A DNA stretch of 64,000 nucleotides from Pontibacter aydingkolensis (GTDB taxonomy: Bacteria; Bacteroidota; Bacteroidia; Cytophagales; Hymenobacteraceae). The stretch lies in assembly GCF_019443125.1 (NCBI RefSeq), contig NZ_JAHYXK010000010.1, positions 120,260 to 184,259 on the forward strand. The letters run 5' to 3'. Made by a program: the position numbers and the translations under genes. Under the pieces are notes generated by a model, which did not search any database, was not told where the DNA came from, and saw only the letters and a program-made list of their open reading frames with translations. Below are positions 53,329-62,497 of the stretch, piece after piece. Each line of letters starts with the position of its first letter. Positions within the stretch are counted from its first letter, which is position 1.

Positions 53329-55026
53329 TTACACCCACCGCTTTAAGATGCTTACAAGCTCCTGAAATGTAAAGGGTTTACACAAGTGGTCATTCATGCC
53401 GGCATTTATACTTTTATCAATATCTTCCTGGTAGGCATTTGCCGAAAATGCAATGATTGGACTTTTAAAACCGGATTTGCGTAATCTACCTGCCGCTTCC
53501 AGCCCGTCCATACCTGGCATCTGTATATCCATCAGCACCATATCGAAAGGAGTTTTATCTGAAGCCTCCAGGGCTTCCAATCCGCTTATGGCTGCTGTTA
53601 CATTGGCCCCCACACGTTCCAGCAATTCCTGTATCAAAAACACGTTTATCGGGTTATCATCTACCACCAACACCTTAATTCCTTCCTGAAGCATAAAGGC
53701 TTTATCCTCTTCAAATTCGACTTGCTTATTGCTGGCATGCGATTTCTCTTCCAGATAACCTACCCTGATTGAAAACCGGAAAGTTGTACCTGCCTGGCCT
53801 TCGCATTGGTTATCAATGCCTATTTCACCACCCATCAGGTCTACGAGTCTCTTGCTTATGGCCAGGCCAAGTCCAAAGCCCCCATACTTGCGCGATGTGG
53901 ACTGATCAGATTGGGTAAAGGAATCAAATATGATCTGTTGCTTTTCGGGATCTATACCTATGCCTGTGTCAGCGACTGTGAACTGCAGTACTGCCTCCTT
54001 ACTTACATCCGAAACATCCTGCACATCGCAATGCACCTTTATACAGCCTTTATCAGTAAACTTGAGGGCATTACTTACCAGGTTTATCAGTATCTGGTTG
54101 ATACGTGTCGGGTCGCCTGTTATAACCTGTGGCACTGCATCTCCGAAAGTATAGTTAAAGTCAATTTTCTTTTCCCTGGCCAGGTACTTATATGGTTCCA
54201 GATGCGACGCTATAACCGCCCTTATATCAAAAGGAATTGACTCAATTGCAATTTTATCCTGCTCTATGCGATGAAGGTCCAGTATATCGTTGAGGAGTTT
54301 TGAAAGATTAGAGCCAGAAGATTGGATAAGGCTTACGTACTGAGACTGCGTGGCATTAAGGGGAGTATCCTGTAGCAGGTTTGTAAAGCCAAGTATACCA
54401 TTCAGCGGTGTGCGAATTTCATGGCTCATACTCGATAGGAAGTGGCTTTTTGCCTCATTTGCAGCTTCAGCTTTCTCTCTGGCTTCGTTTAGCTCCTGCT
54501 CTTTCTTCTTAAGTTCAGTAATGTCTTTCGCAATTATCAGTATGCCGTCCTTTTCCTTTTTATTATCGTGTAAGTATGAAAAGGAACAGGAGGCTGGTAT
54601 TGTACTTTGGCGCGACGTGTGCAGCAGGAGCTCCGTATTCAGGCACTTGCCTTTTTCTTCCAGTTTGTAAATTGCTTCGAGCAGCTTTAGGCTTTCGGTT
54701 TCGCTGAACAATTCAGAAAAATGCTTACCTGTTAGTTCTGCCTCGCTGCATCCTGTTGCCTCTTCAAATGCTTCGTTTACATTCCGGATAGTAAAATCTG
54801 TATTCAGGATCAGTAGCATATCTACAACACCCTGATAAATGCTTTGCATAAAATCCCTGGACACAGTAGATTTTTTCAACTCTTGCCCAAGCATACTTAT
54901 CCCGGCAATAACAGCATCCATCTCATTACCAGCATCTGAAAGCTCAAGCTCGTAATCAAAGTTACCGTTTGCTACTTCCGCAATCAGGGTAATAATTTCC
55001 TCTATCCTCTTTTTAAGCACCTGCAC
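53329..55026 (-). CDS. Cytosolic hybrid PAS histidine kinase with C-terminal receiver
   Basis: A 565-residue protein starting with GTG, which lies 39 bases after the stop of the oxoamine synthase fusion, so co-transcription is likely. There is no membrane helix; residues 1-50 look like a soluble HAMP-like helix. A PAS domain (about 60-172) is followed by HisKA with the phospho-acceptor His202 (SSMSHEIRTPLNG), HATPase_c (GFGLGLAISKRL) and a receiver (about 445-563) with phospho-Asp in MDIQMPG. Such hybrid kinases relay phosphate to partner proteins. The signal is presumably cytosolic. Confidence 0.92.
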   Translation of the reverse strand: MQVLKKRIEEIITLIAEVANGNFDYELELSDAGNEMDAVIAGISMLGQELKKSTVSRDFMQSIYQGVVDMLLILNTDFTIRNVNEAFEEATGCSEAELTGKHFSELFSETESLKLLEAIYKLEEKGKCLNTELLLHTSRQSTIPASCSFSYLHDNKKEKDGILIIAKDITELKKKEQELNEAREKAEAANEAKSHFLSSMSHEIRTPLNGILGFTNLLQDTPLNATQSQYVSLIQSSGSNLSKLLNDILDLHRIEQDKIAIESIPFDIRAVIASHLEPYKYLAREKKIDFNYTFGDAVPQVITGDPTRINQILINLVSNALKFTDKGCIKVHCDVQDVSDVSKEAVLQFTVADTGIGIDPEKQQIIFDSFTQSDQSTSRKYGGFGLGLAISKRLVDLMGGEIGIDNQCEGQAGTTFRFSIRVGYLEEKSHASNKQVEFEEDKAFMLQEGIKVLVVDDNPINVFLIQELLERVGANVTAAISGLEALEASDKTPFDMVLMDIQMPGMDGLEAAGRLRKSGFKSPIIAFSANAYQEDIDKSINAGMNDHLCKPFTFQELVSILKRWV

Positions 55027-55065
55027 GTTTATTGTACTTCCCTAAGTTGTTTACATCAAAGTTCG

Positions 55066-57507
55066 CTACTCTCTTTCAATCAAAAAAGTAGTTTCTATTA
55101 ATTCCATGGCAAAGTTATCTTTTGCCTGATAATAACCCACTTTAGGCTTTAAGTTTGCCCCAATTCTTTTCTTTTCTACAGATGCCGAAATACCGAAGTT
55201 GATGGTAGCACACCCAAGTGCACTGGCCCTGTTTATAACCCGGAATAGCGCCTGCCTGTAAACCCCGTACTCTATCAAATAATCATAGTTCATGCCTATA
55301 AGCATAGGGCTGTATACCTTAGCTGCATTCTGATGGCAGAAACACACTGCTACAGGTAAGCTATCAGCCGCATAATCCTCTTTTAGATAAAGCATTATAA
55401 ACTCCCAGGCCGGATCTTCATTTAGCTCTTTAAAAAGCTTAAACGGAAACAGAAAGTTGTTTATAGCCAGGTTATTACTTTTAACGTTTCTAAAAAGCTT
55501 AACCGCATAATCGAGTTCTTCTGCTGTAAGGCTGCCTTTAACTTCTACATTAAAATGATGCTGATTTCGCTTTATTTTCTGTACATAGTGCCGCCTGTTT
55601 TTCTGAGAAAGTGACTGCACATACTCAGCTTCTGTCTGGCTGTTTAAGCCCTCTATGGTACAGGAGTCAGGTAAATCGACTTTTGCATAGCCCTGTTCTA
55701 TCATTATTTCCTGAAGTTCCTGATCTGCGGCATCAAAATCGCGCAACATAATATTGCTTACAACTTCTTTTTCCTGCAGTTCAGATAGCTCGTTCAATAA
55801 TAGCTTAAGGGCAGGTTTCCAGTTGTCATTATCCCTGTTAAGGTATAGGTGATCACCTTCGGTAAAGAGTGTACCCAGAAAAATGCCTTTGGCCGTAAGA
55901 TAATACGGGTTAAGTACCCGTTCTTTTTCAATAATCCGTGAAACTGACACCTGGGAGAACATGTCCTCTTTATACAGAGCAATTACAGCACAGGTTATCA
56001 GTATTAATTTGCCATGGTTGTCTTCTACCACATAATACCTGAAGTTCCAGTTATTTTCCAGCTCTGCGTTGTCACTAAAGGATCTTTCAAGAAACTGCAT
56101 TCCACGCCAATCGAACATCCCATTTTTACCCAAGTGGCTGTTCCATGTAGTTTCGGATATACTTTTTACAGAAGTATAGCTTTTTAAACAAAGAGAAGCT
56201 TCCTTATTTCTCGGGTCTGTTAATTTAGCATCAGTGGAATTTTCGGGCAGCTTAAATGCTTTCCTGATCTTCGCATCGGTCTGGTCTGTAACTAACAGTG
56301 CTTTTCGGAAATTGTAATTTAGTTTTTGTACCATCCTTTCAATATCTTCAAAAGAATTGTTGAGGGATATAGTGATACGGATACCAATATTTTTAGCAGG
56401 CACAGCCGGAAAAGTAGCCAGGTTTACATACACACCATCCTGCAAAAGTTGTTGTACCAGGTAGTTGCCCATGTCCATGGTACCTGTACCAATAAAGAAG
56501 ATAGGGCTATTGTTTTCGTGCACAAGCGGCAGGTTTGTGCTTTTAAGCAGTGTATTGCAGTATGCAATCCTTTTCTGAAGTTCTTCCTGGTAAGTATAAA
56601 TCTCATTGCTAAGGTGTATCCGGGCAGATGCCAGCGCGGCGCCCAGCGTGGCTGGCTCTATCTGCACCGAAAAGGTAAGTGGTCCGCCAAAGGTGTTTAC
56701 CTTGTTATACCACTCTTCGTTTGGAAACAACGATAAGCCGCCACAAGCCCCAAACGCTTTGCCCAGGTTCGCAGTGAGTACCATCTTACGGTATAGGCCA
56801 TCCTCCATCTGGCTCATTACATAACCTGTGCCATGCTTGCCAGCCCAGCTCATGCCATGTGCATCATCTACATACAAGTATAACTGCTCATACTTTTCGG
56901 CCAGAGCTATCACTTCTTTTATGGGTGCATAATCACCATACATCGAGTACACACCATCAGCCATGTACCAGATGCGCTCATACTTGTTGCGTTGTTTTTT
57001 TATGCGGTCTTCGAGCATCTCCAGGTTGTTATGCCGGATCATTTCAACAGCTATGCCCTGTCCCAGCAGTTTTTTTACAGCTTCCTGTATGCTGGCATGT
57101 GCCTGGTGGTCTAGTATAACGAGGTCGGTCTGCCGGATTATCCCCGGGATTGTTGTCTGGTGGGCAAGTGTGCAGTTTTTTGATATGACTACCGGGGCAT
57201 TGTACATCTCCCGTATCAGGACTTCGAGTTCACTATACAGCGGATTAGACACATACGTGCGCGACATCGGGAACTGCGTACCATAACGCTCAATGGCATC
57301 TATAGCTCCTCGTTTTACAGCAGCATGGTGCTCCAGGCCCAGATAACCACAGGTACCAAAATGGAGCACTTTCCGGCCATTAAGTGTAAGCGATTCTCCA
57401 CTCAACGACTCATCTTCGGCATGCAAATGAATGATACCCTTTTTCTTTGACACAGAAAGTACAGAGTCTACCGTATCTATTATGTGATTATGCCTTATTT
57501 TTGCCAC
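55066..57507 (-). CDS. Alpha-oxoamine synthase fused to GNAT/FemAB-like acyltransferase
   Basis: An 813-residue two-domain protein. Residues 1-400 are a PLP-dependent alpha-oxoamine synthase (fold type I, like KBL, BioF, Spt, CqsA): GTCGYLGLEHH, GTQFPMSRTYVS, DHQAHASI, VDDAHGMSW (213-221) and the PLP Lys250 in TANLGKAFGACGG. It should condense an amino acid with an acyl thioester, releasing CO2. After a linker, residues about 450-813 resemble GNAT/FemAB-like acyltransferases (TTWNSHLG, a long central part, KNRRHYVQKIKRNQ and a final VGYYQAKDNFAMELI). Fusion of both steps suggests that the aminoketone is then N-acylated. No signal peptide. The neighbours are sensory proteins, not lipid genes. 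Confidence 0.88.
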   Translation of the reverse strand: MAKIRHNHIIDTVDSVLSVSKKKGIIHLHAEDESLSGESLTLNGRKVLHFGTCGYLGLEHHAAVKRGAIDAIERYGTQFPMSRTYVSNPLYSELEVLIREMYNAPVVISKNCTLAHQTTIPGIIRQTDLVILDHQAHASIQEAVKKLLGQGIAVEMIRHNNLEMLEDRIKKQRNKYERIWYMADGVYSMYGDYAPIKEVIALAEKYEQLYLYVDDAHGMSWAGKHGTGYVMSQMEDGLYRKMVLTANLGKAFGACGGLSLFPNEEWYNKVNTFGGPLTFSVQIEPATLGAALASARIHLSNEIYTYQEELQKRIAYCNTLLKSTNLPLVHENNSPIFFIGTGTMDMGNYLVQQLLQDGVYVNLATFPAVPAKNIGIRITISLNNSFEDIERMVQKLNYNFRKALLVTDQTDAKIRKAFKLPENSTDAKLTDPRNKEASLCLKSYTSVKSISETTWNSHLGKNGMFDWRGMQFLERSFSDNAELENNWNFRYYVVEDNHGKLILITCAVIALYKEDMFSQVSVSRIIEKERVLNPYYLTAKGIFLGTLFTEGDHLYLNRDNDNWKPALKLLLNELSELQEKEVVSNIMLRDFDAADQELQEIMIEQGYAKVDLPDSCTIEGLNSQTEAEYVQSLSQKNRRHYVQKIKRNQHHFNVEVKGSLTAEELDYAVKLFRNVKSNNLAINNFLFPFKLFKELNEDPAWEFIMLYLKEDYAADSLPVAVCFCHQNAAKVYSPMLIGMNYDYLIEYGVYRQALFRVINRASALGCATINFGISASVEKKRIGANLKPKVGYYQAKDNFAMELIETTFLIERE

Positions 57508-57578
57508 TATTTTTAGTATAATTGCTTTTAACGAACACCAGACTTACAAAAGAATGCATTTCACTTTAGCCGTATAAT

Positions 57579-57965
57579 TTGGAAAAGAATTTAAAATCAA
57601 AAGAAACCCCTTTTGTCAAGATGTTTATTGTTGACGGCATTCTTCATTTCCGTTATAAGAACATTGAAAACCTTGACCTGGAGGTAGCGAAACAATGCGT
57701 TAAAGACCGGTTAGAGTTTACAGGGGAAAAAGATTACCCCTGCCTGATAGATGCTATAACCATAAAGCATTTTACAAAAGAAGCCCGCGATTACTTTGCA
57801 AACGAAGGGAATAAAGGTATTATAGCCAGCGCCATTCTTAGCAGCTCAACGGTTATTAAAATGATGGCTAATTTTTACGTTATGGTAAACAAACCAGTAA
57901 ACCCTACCCGCCTGTTTACAGAAAAAAAGAGTGCTTTAGAGTGGCTGGAACAATACAAAAAATAG
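57579..57965 (+). CDS. STAS/SpoIIAA-like small protein
   Basis: A 128-residue protein starting with TTG (MEKNLKSKETPFVKMFIVDGILHFRYK); an ATG 14 codons later is the alternative start. The alternation of short strands and helices (FIVDGILHFRY, LEVAKQCVKDRLEF, YPCLIDA, ARDYFANEGN, IIASAILSSSTVIKMMANFYV, TRLFTEKKSALEWLEQY) reads like a STAS/SpoIIAA-type fold without a clear phospho-Ser. It is divergent from the synthase fusion across about 70 bases. The relation to that locus is by position only. Confidence 0.65.
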   Translation: MEKNLKSKETPFVKMFIVDGILHFRYKNIENLDLEVAKQCVKDRLEFTGEKDYPCLIDAITIKHFTKEARDYFANEGNKGIIASAILSSSTVIKMMANFYVMVNKPVNPTRLFTEKKSALEWLEQYKK

Positions 57966-58026
57966 TTATTCTTTCCTCTCTTGTCACAAAATTAATAAAT
58001 CACCTACACTATTCCCGTTGATGGTT

Positions 58027-58461
58027 TTACGTCGGTGCCACGTAAGAGTCTTGCCGCTTCGGTGCCGCCTTTTTCTTTGCTGCAATATGCTCATAAATCA
58101 GGCTTATGTCTTCGTTGGTTATCGGCTTATGCAATAGCCTGGAAACCATGCTGTATGCTGCTGCTTTTATACTGTCCGAAACATCCAGAGATGAGGTAAG
58201 CACATAGATGCTGCAATTCGTTTCCACGCCTGGTTTTAGCTTAGCAAGGGCATCCAGAAAATGCCATCCATCCATAAGCGGCATGTTTAGGTCCAGAAAG
58301 ATCACATCAGGCATGGCAGTATTGTCAAGCTCTGCCATAGTCTCCAGCGCAGCCTCTGCGGAAAGGAACGTTACAACTTCTGTAGTTGCGGTATCAAGGT
58401 TTAGTATACTTTGCGTCAGAAAAACGCTTAGGTGATCATCGTCTATGACGAATACTTTCAT
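58027..58461 (-). CDS. Single-domain response regulator (receiver)
   Basis: A 144-residue receiver: acidic FVIDDDHLSV, phospho-Asp in VIFLDLNMPLMDG and Lys in LLHKPITNED. The C-terminal KKKAAPKRQDS tail is basic and unstructured. With no output domain it should act as a phosphate relay or allosteric partner. It follows the six-PAS kinase by nine bases, so it is the likely partner. Confidence 0.92.
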   Translation of the reverse strand: MKVFVIDDDHLSVFLTQSILNLDTATTEVVTFLSAEAALETMAELDNTAMPDVIFLDLNMPLMDGWHFLDALAKLKPGVETNCSIYVLTSSLDVSDSIKAAAYSMVSRLLHKPITNEDISLIYEHIAAKKKAAPKRQDSYVAPT

Positions 58462-58470
58462 ACTTATAGT

Positions 58471-61386
58471 TTATGGAATAGAAATCTGGAAACTTGTTCC
58501 TACTCCTGTCTTGCTTGTAACGTTTATATTACCACCCATTGCCTCCAGGTGGGTTTTTACCAAGTAGAGACCTATGCCCCTCCCATTCTTATTCTGATGG
58601 AACCGTTTATATAGCTTAAAAACATTATCCCTGGCCTTATCCATGTCAAAACCTGAGCCGTTGTCAGAGAAGATGACCAATACTCCTTTATCCGGAATGG
58701 CCTGGCACTTAACTTCCACTCTTAGCCTGCGGTCTGATGCCCTATACTTTATTGCGTTGGAAAGCAGGTTGTAAAATATACTGTATAGGTAAGCCTTATT
58801 AGCCTTCACCTCTAAGTTATCAGCAATTGTAAGCAAAACCTCCCCATCGCATTTCTTCAGAGACTCTTCCAAAGTAGAGAGGGCCTGCTCTACAACCAGC
58901 TTTATACTGATCTTCTCCAGTTCCAGATTGCCATTACCGTCTCGTACGCTCAGAATCGTATTCATATCCTTCAGAACAATATCCAGCTGCTCTACACTTT
59001 GTTTCAGGTGAGCAAGCGAAGCGTCATATAATGCGTTATCCTTGCTCACTTTTGAGAGCAGGTTCGCTAAACCTATTGCATTAGCAACCGGAGCCCTTAG
59101 GTTATGCGACACAATGTAAGTGAACTGCTGCAGGTCTGTGTTCTGCCGGTTCAAGTCCTGTGTCATTCTAAGCAGATTTTCCTCTGCCTCTTTTTTGTAG
59201 GTAATATCTTTCTGTATGGCTACAAATCTTGTAACAATACCATTGTTATCAAATATAGGCGTAGTGTCTATAGAGGCCCAGAACTTCTCACCGGACTTAC
59301 GGTAGTAGGCTATCATTACGTTAAAGTGAACCCCTTCCTTAAGCTTTTCGCACAGCTTATGCAGGGTTATATTATCTGTTTCTTCGCCTCGCAGCACCTC
59401 TCCGGGTTTTCTTCCGGCCAAATCAACAATAGTATAGCCTGTCATTTTGGTAAAGCCTACGTTTACCCACTCCGTCAGTCCATCTGCATTCATAATGATC
59501 ACGGCATTGTCGGTACCGCTGGCAACCAGCGAAAGCATTTCCAGTTCCTGCTGCGACTTTATTCGCTCTGTTATATCTGTAAGTATGGTAACGAACTTTA
59601 CAATTTCGCCGTGCTCTCCAAAAACAGGGTTTACCTGCAACGAGAACCAAATTAACTCTCCATCTTTACGGCGGCTGCACACTTCCCTAGAAATAGGCGT
59701 ACCACGGAGCATTTCGTCTTTTACTGCCTCAAGTGGGTACTCATCTTTATGTTGCGCCTGCAACAACTCAGCGGGTACTGTTCCTAAAGCCTCTTCCAGG
59801 CTATACCCTGTAAGCTTTGTAAAGCTGTCGTTTACCCACTCAACTTTACGCGCTGCGTTAGTTATAATAACACAATTAGTTGTGTGCCTTGCTACAAGCG
59901 AAAGCTGTTGAAGCTCCCGCTGTGCTTCCACTCTGTCTGTTATATCAACAAAATAGATGGAAAGCCCCTCTTCCGACGGGAAAGCTCTTACACTCAACCA
60001 CATGCCTAGTTCCGTTGAGTAAGCCTCGAAGTGTACGCTGCTGCCGGTTTGCATGGCGTACCGATAGTTTTTGTAGAAGATATTGGTCGGCGAATCCTGA
60101 TACAGCTCAAAGAAACTCTTACCTATGAACTCTTCTTTTTTAGACCTAGTAAGGCGCTCAAACTCGCTGTTAGCATACGTATACTTCCAGTCGCGGCCAA
60201 TGGTACAGAAGGCATCCGTTATACTTTCAAAAATAGTTGTAAGCTTCTTTGCATGCAGCTCCACTGTTTCATGATAGTTTGTTACAGCGGTAATATCCTT
60301 AACAATACTATGCACAGCCAGTACTTCGCCATCTACCTTAACAGGTATTTTAGTTATCTCCAGCACCAATTTGCCGGCGCCTTCAAACTCAGATGTAAGT
60401 ATAAACTTTACAGTTTTTCCGTTAAAGGCATCTTCCAGATAACCGGCGCACATTTCAAGAGCATTTGCCGGGAGAAAATCAAAGACAGGCCTATGCAGGA
60501 TTTTATATTTAGGAAGCCCAAGAAGGCTTTCCGCAGCCTGGTTAGCTTCAAGTATTATTCCCTCCCGGTTCTCTACTAAAACTGCATCCGGGCTATTATC
60601 AAACAAAGACTTGAAGCGCTGCTCACTTTCGATTAGCCGCTGTCTGTTTCTGTACTTATCCGTTACATCGCGTGAACTGGTAACAAGTGCTCTTACAGCA
60701 GGATTATGTAACTGATTGCTAAGACTGGTCTCAAGCCGCCGCCACTTCCCATTGGCATGTAGAAACCGGATGTCCGAAATTGTTACTTGCTCTTCTGATT
60801 TTAATGCCAGAACAAGTTTTTCCTGGACCATCTCTACATCATCCGGGTGGATTAGAGAAAAGGCATTCACCCCCAGTAAGTTTTCTGCAGGGTACCCAAG
60901 TAAACGCTCAGTTGATCCTCCACTATAGGTGAAATGTACATTTTCATCGAACAAGGCAAGCATATCGGTACCATGCTCAACCAAGGCCCTGTGCAGTTCA
61001 TCTTTCTCCTGTAGCTGCTGTATACCGAGTCTTTGTTCAGTTATATCCCGTCCTACAAAATACAGCATGTTTTTGTTCTCTATCCAGACGCCTGACCAGT
61101 ACATGTGAACAATATAGCCTCTTTTATGAATGTACCGGTTATTGAAGCTAACCTCATGTGACAGGTTCAGAACCTCGTTAAAAAACAGATTTGTACGCGC
61201 TATATCGTCCGGGTGCAGAAAAGAAGAAAAATGCTTACCTGCTAACTCTTCACTTTTATAGCCTAAAATGTGACTAACTGCATCGCTTACAAAAACAAAA
61301 CAACCGCTGCTATCAACACACCCAAAAATATCGAGTGTAGCATTGATCAGTTTTTCTAATACACCCGGCTTATCAAAAGCAAACAT
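58471..61386 (-). CDS. Multi-PAS sensor histidine kinase (six PAS domains)
   Basis: A 971-residue cytosolic kinase with no membrane helix. Six PAS domains in a row can be recognised from their repeated starts (LINATLDIFGCVDSSG; LVEHGTDMLALFDENV; LFDNSPDAVLVENREG; IFESITDAFCTIGRD; LVARHTTNCVIITNAAR; LVASGTDNAVIIMNADG). Then come HisKA with a SHNLRAP box and HATPase_c (FSDNGSGFDMDKARDNVFKLY, GRGIGLYLVKTHLEAMGG). It has no attached receiver; the adjoining single receiver fits. Long PAS arrays sense redox or small ligands, but which is unknown. Confidence 0.92.
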   Translation of the reverse strand: MFAFDKPGVLEKLINATLDIFGCVDSSGCFVFVSDAVSHILGYKSEELAGKHFSSFLHPDDIARTNLFFNEVLNLSHEVSFNNRYIHKRGYIVHMYWSGVWIENKNMLYFVGRDITEQRLGIQQLQEKDELHRALVEHGTDMLALFDENVHFTYSGGSTERLLGYPAENLLGVNAFSLIHPDDVEMVQEKLVLALKSEEQVTISDIRFLHANGKWRRLETSLSNQLHNPAVRALVTSSRDVTDKYRNRQRLIESEQRFKSLFDNSPDAVLVENREGIILEANQAAESLLGLPKYKILHRPVFDFLPANALEMCAGYLEDAFNGKTVKFILTSEFEGAGKLVLEITKIPVKVDGEVLAVHSIVKDITAVTNYHETVELHAKKLTTIFESITDAFCTIGRDWKYTYANSEFERLTRSKKEEFIGKSFFELYQDSPTNIFYKNYRYAMQTGSSVHFEAYSTELGMWLSVRAFPSEEGLSIYFVDITDRVEAQRELQQLSLVARHTTNCVIITNAARKVEWVNDSFTKLTGYSLEEALGTVPAELLQAQHKDEYPLEAVKDEMLRGTPISREVCSRRKDGELIWFSLQVNPVFGEHGEIVKFVTILTDITERIKSQQELEMLSLVASGTDNAVIIMNADGLTEWVNVGFTKMTGYTIVDLAGRKPGEVLRGEETDNITLHKLCEKLKEGVHFNVMIAYYRKSGEKFWASIDTTPIFDNNGIVTRFVAIQKDITYKKEAEENLLRMTQDLNRQNTDLQQFTYIVSHNLRAPVANAIGLANLLSKVSKDNALYDASLAHLKQSVEQLDIVLKDMNTILSVRDGNGNLELEKISIKLVVEQALSTLEESLKKCDGEVLLTIADNLEVKANKAYLYSIFYNLLSNAIKYRASDRRLRVEVKCQAIPDKGVLVIFSDNGSGFDMDKARDNVFKLYKRFHQNKNGRGIGLYLVKTHLEAMGGNINVTSKTGVGTSFQISIP

Positions 61387-61647
61387 CTGTTACCAATAAA
61401 GTAGAAATAAAACAACAATTCTTATTATAGTTATATAAAAGTACTGAAGATTGGCCTTAACAGTTCTTAAATAATCGCTGCAACAAGGGAATCTACTAAT
61501 TAATTCAAAACGAGGTGCTTTGCTCTCCATTTAATTTATACAGCTAAAATACTATTTATAAAGTTATAATGAAGTATAATGGCTTTTGCATGAACGCAAC
61601 TAAATTTCGTTAGCTGAAGAGATACAACTGTGGCAGGGAGTAAACAA
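61387..61647. other. Gene-free stretch between the tRNA terminator and the kinase
   Basis: About 260 AT-rich bases, probably containing the kinase promoter. No ORF or repeat is recognised. Confidence 0.4.
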
Positions 61648-61684
61648 AAAAGCACTTATCTCTTTTTCAGAAATAAGTGCTTTT
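61648..61684 (-). terminator. Intrinsic terminator after the CAU tRNA
   Basis: AAAAGCACTTAT (61648-61659) pairs perfectly with 61673-61684; on the minus strand the stem starts five bases after the tRNA 3' end and ends in a T-rich run. Confidence 0.9.
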
Positions 61685-61688
61685 ATTG

Positions 61689-61762
61689 TGGGCCCAGCTG
61701 GAATCGAACCAGCCACCTACTGATTATGAGTCAGTTGCTCTAACCGAATGAGCTATAGGCCC
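61689..61762 (-). tRNA. tRNA with anticodon CAU (Met elongator or Ile2)
   Basis: The minus strand reads GGGCCTA...TGGGCCC for the acceptor stem (7 bp, one G-U), a D arm GCTC...GAGC, the anticodon arm ACTGA-CTCATAA-TCAGT with anticodon CAT, and a T arm GCTGG-TTCGATT-CCAGC. Length is 74 bases including the discriminator A; CCA is not encoded (CAA follows). CAU can be elongator Met or lysidine-modified Ile2, which I cannot separate reliably by eye. Confidence 0.92.
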
Positions 61763-61861
61763 GTCCCTTGAAGATCGCTAAAAAGGTGCTTTCTTTGATT
61801 TGGGAGTGCAATTCTACATATTTGTATTCAAAATTTCAAATCCTAACCAATTATTTTTTTC

Positions 61862-62497
61862 GTGGAGCTGACAAAAATTAAAAATATCATCTTCGACCTG
61901 GGCGGAGTAATCATCAACATAGACTACAACAAAAGTATAGAAGAGCTGCAAAAGCTCTGCAAAGATGACTGCCAGGTGCAGTATAGCCAGAAGGAACAAT
62001 CCCATTTGTTCGACCTTTTCGAAACCGGCGACAGTACTCCTGAAGATTTCAGAAATGACCTGCGCAAAACTTACCAGATGCGCGACGTTACCGACCAACA
62101 GATCGACGATGCCTGGAACGCCATGCTGCTGGATATACCCCAGGAGCGGATCGATTTGCTAAAAGAACTGAGCAAGAAGTACCGCATATTTTTACTAAGC
62201 AACACTAACGCCATTCACCTGGAGGCTTTCAACAAGATAGTACAGCGCAGTTTTTCGATACCAAGCCTTGATTCGCTGTTTGAAGAAGCCTATTACTCGC
62301 ACCTAGTAGGCAAACGCAAGCCGGATGCAGTTATATTTGAGATGATCCTGAACCAGCACAACCTGTCCAAAGACGAAACCTTGTTTATAGATGACAGCAT
62401 ACAGCACATTAAAAGCGCAAAAGAAGTAGGCATACACACGCTGCACTTGCAACCACCACTTACCATCAATGAGTTTTTTGCGGATGAGGCAGTTTAA
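61862..62497 (+). CDS. HAD-superfamily hydrolase (YihX/haloacid-dehalogenase-like, subfamily IA)
   Basis: A 211-residue phosphatase-like protein starting with GTG (MELTKIKNIIFDLGGVIINID). Motif I is FDLGGVI, lacking the second Asp, as in the YihX-like group; LLSNTNAIH is motif II, the Lys is in KRKPDA, and LFIDDS is motif IV. These enzymes dephosphorylate sugar phosphates or similar substrates. Its end overlaps the start of the protease-like gene, indicating translational coupling. Confidence 0.88.
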   Translation: MELTKIKNIIFDLGGVIINIDYNKSIEELQKLCKDDCQVQYSQKEQSHLFDLFETGDSTPEDFRNDLRKTYQMRDVTDQQIDDAWNAMLLDIPQERIDLLKELSKKYRIFLLSNTNAIHLEAFNKIVQRSFSIPSLDSLFEEAYYSHLVGKRKPDAVIFEMILNQHNLSKDETLFIDDSIQHIKSAKEVGIHTLHLQPPLTINEFFADEAV

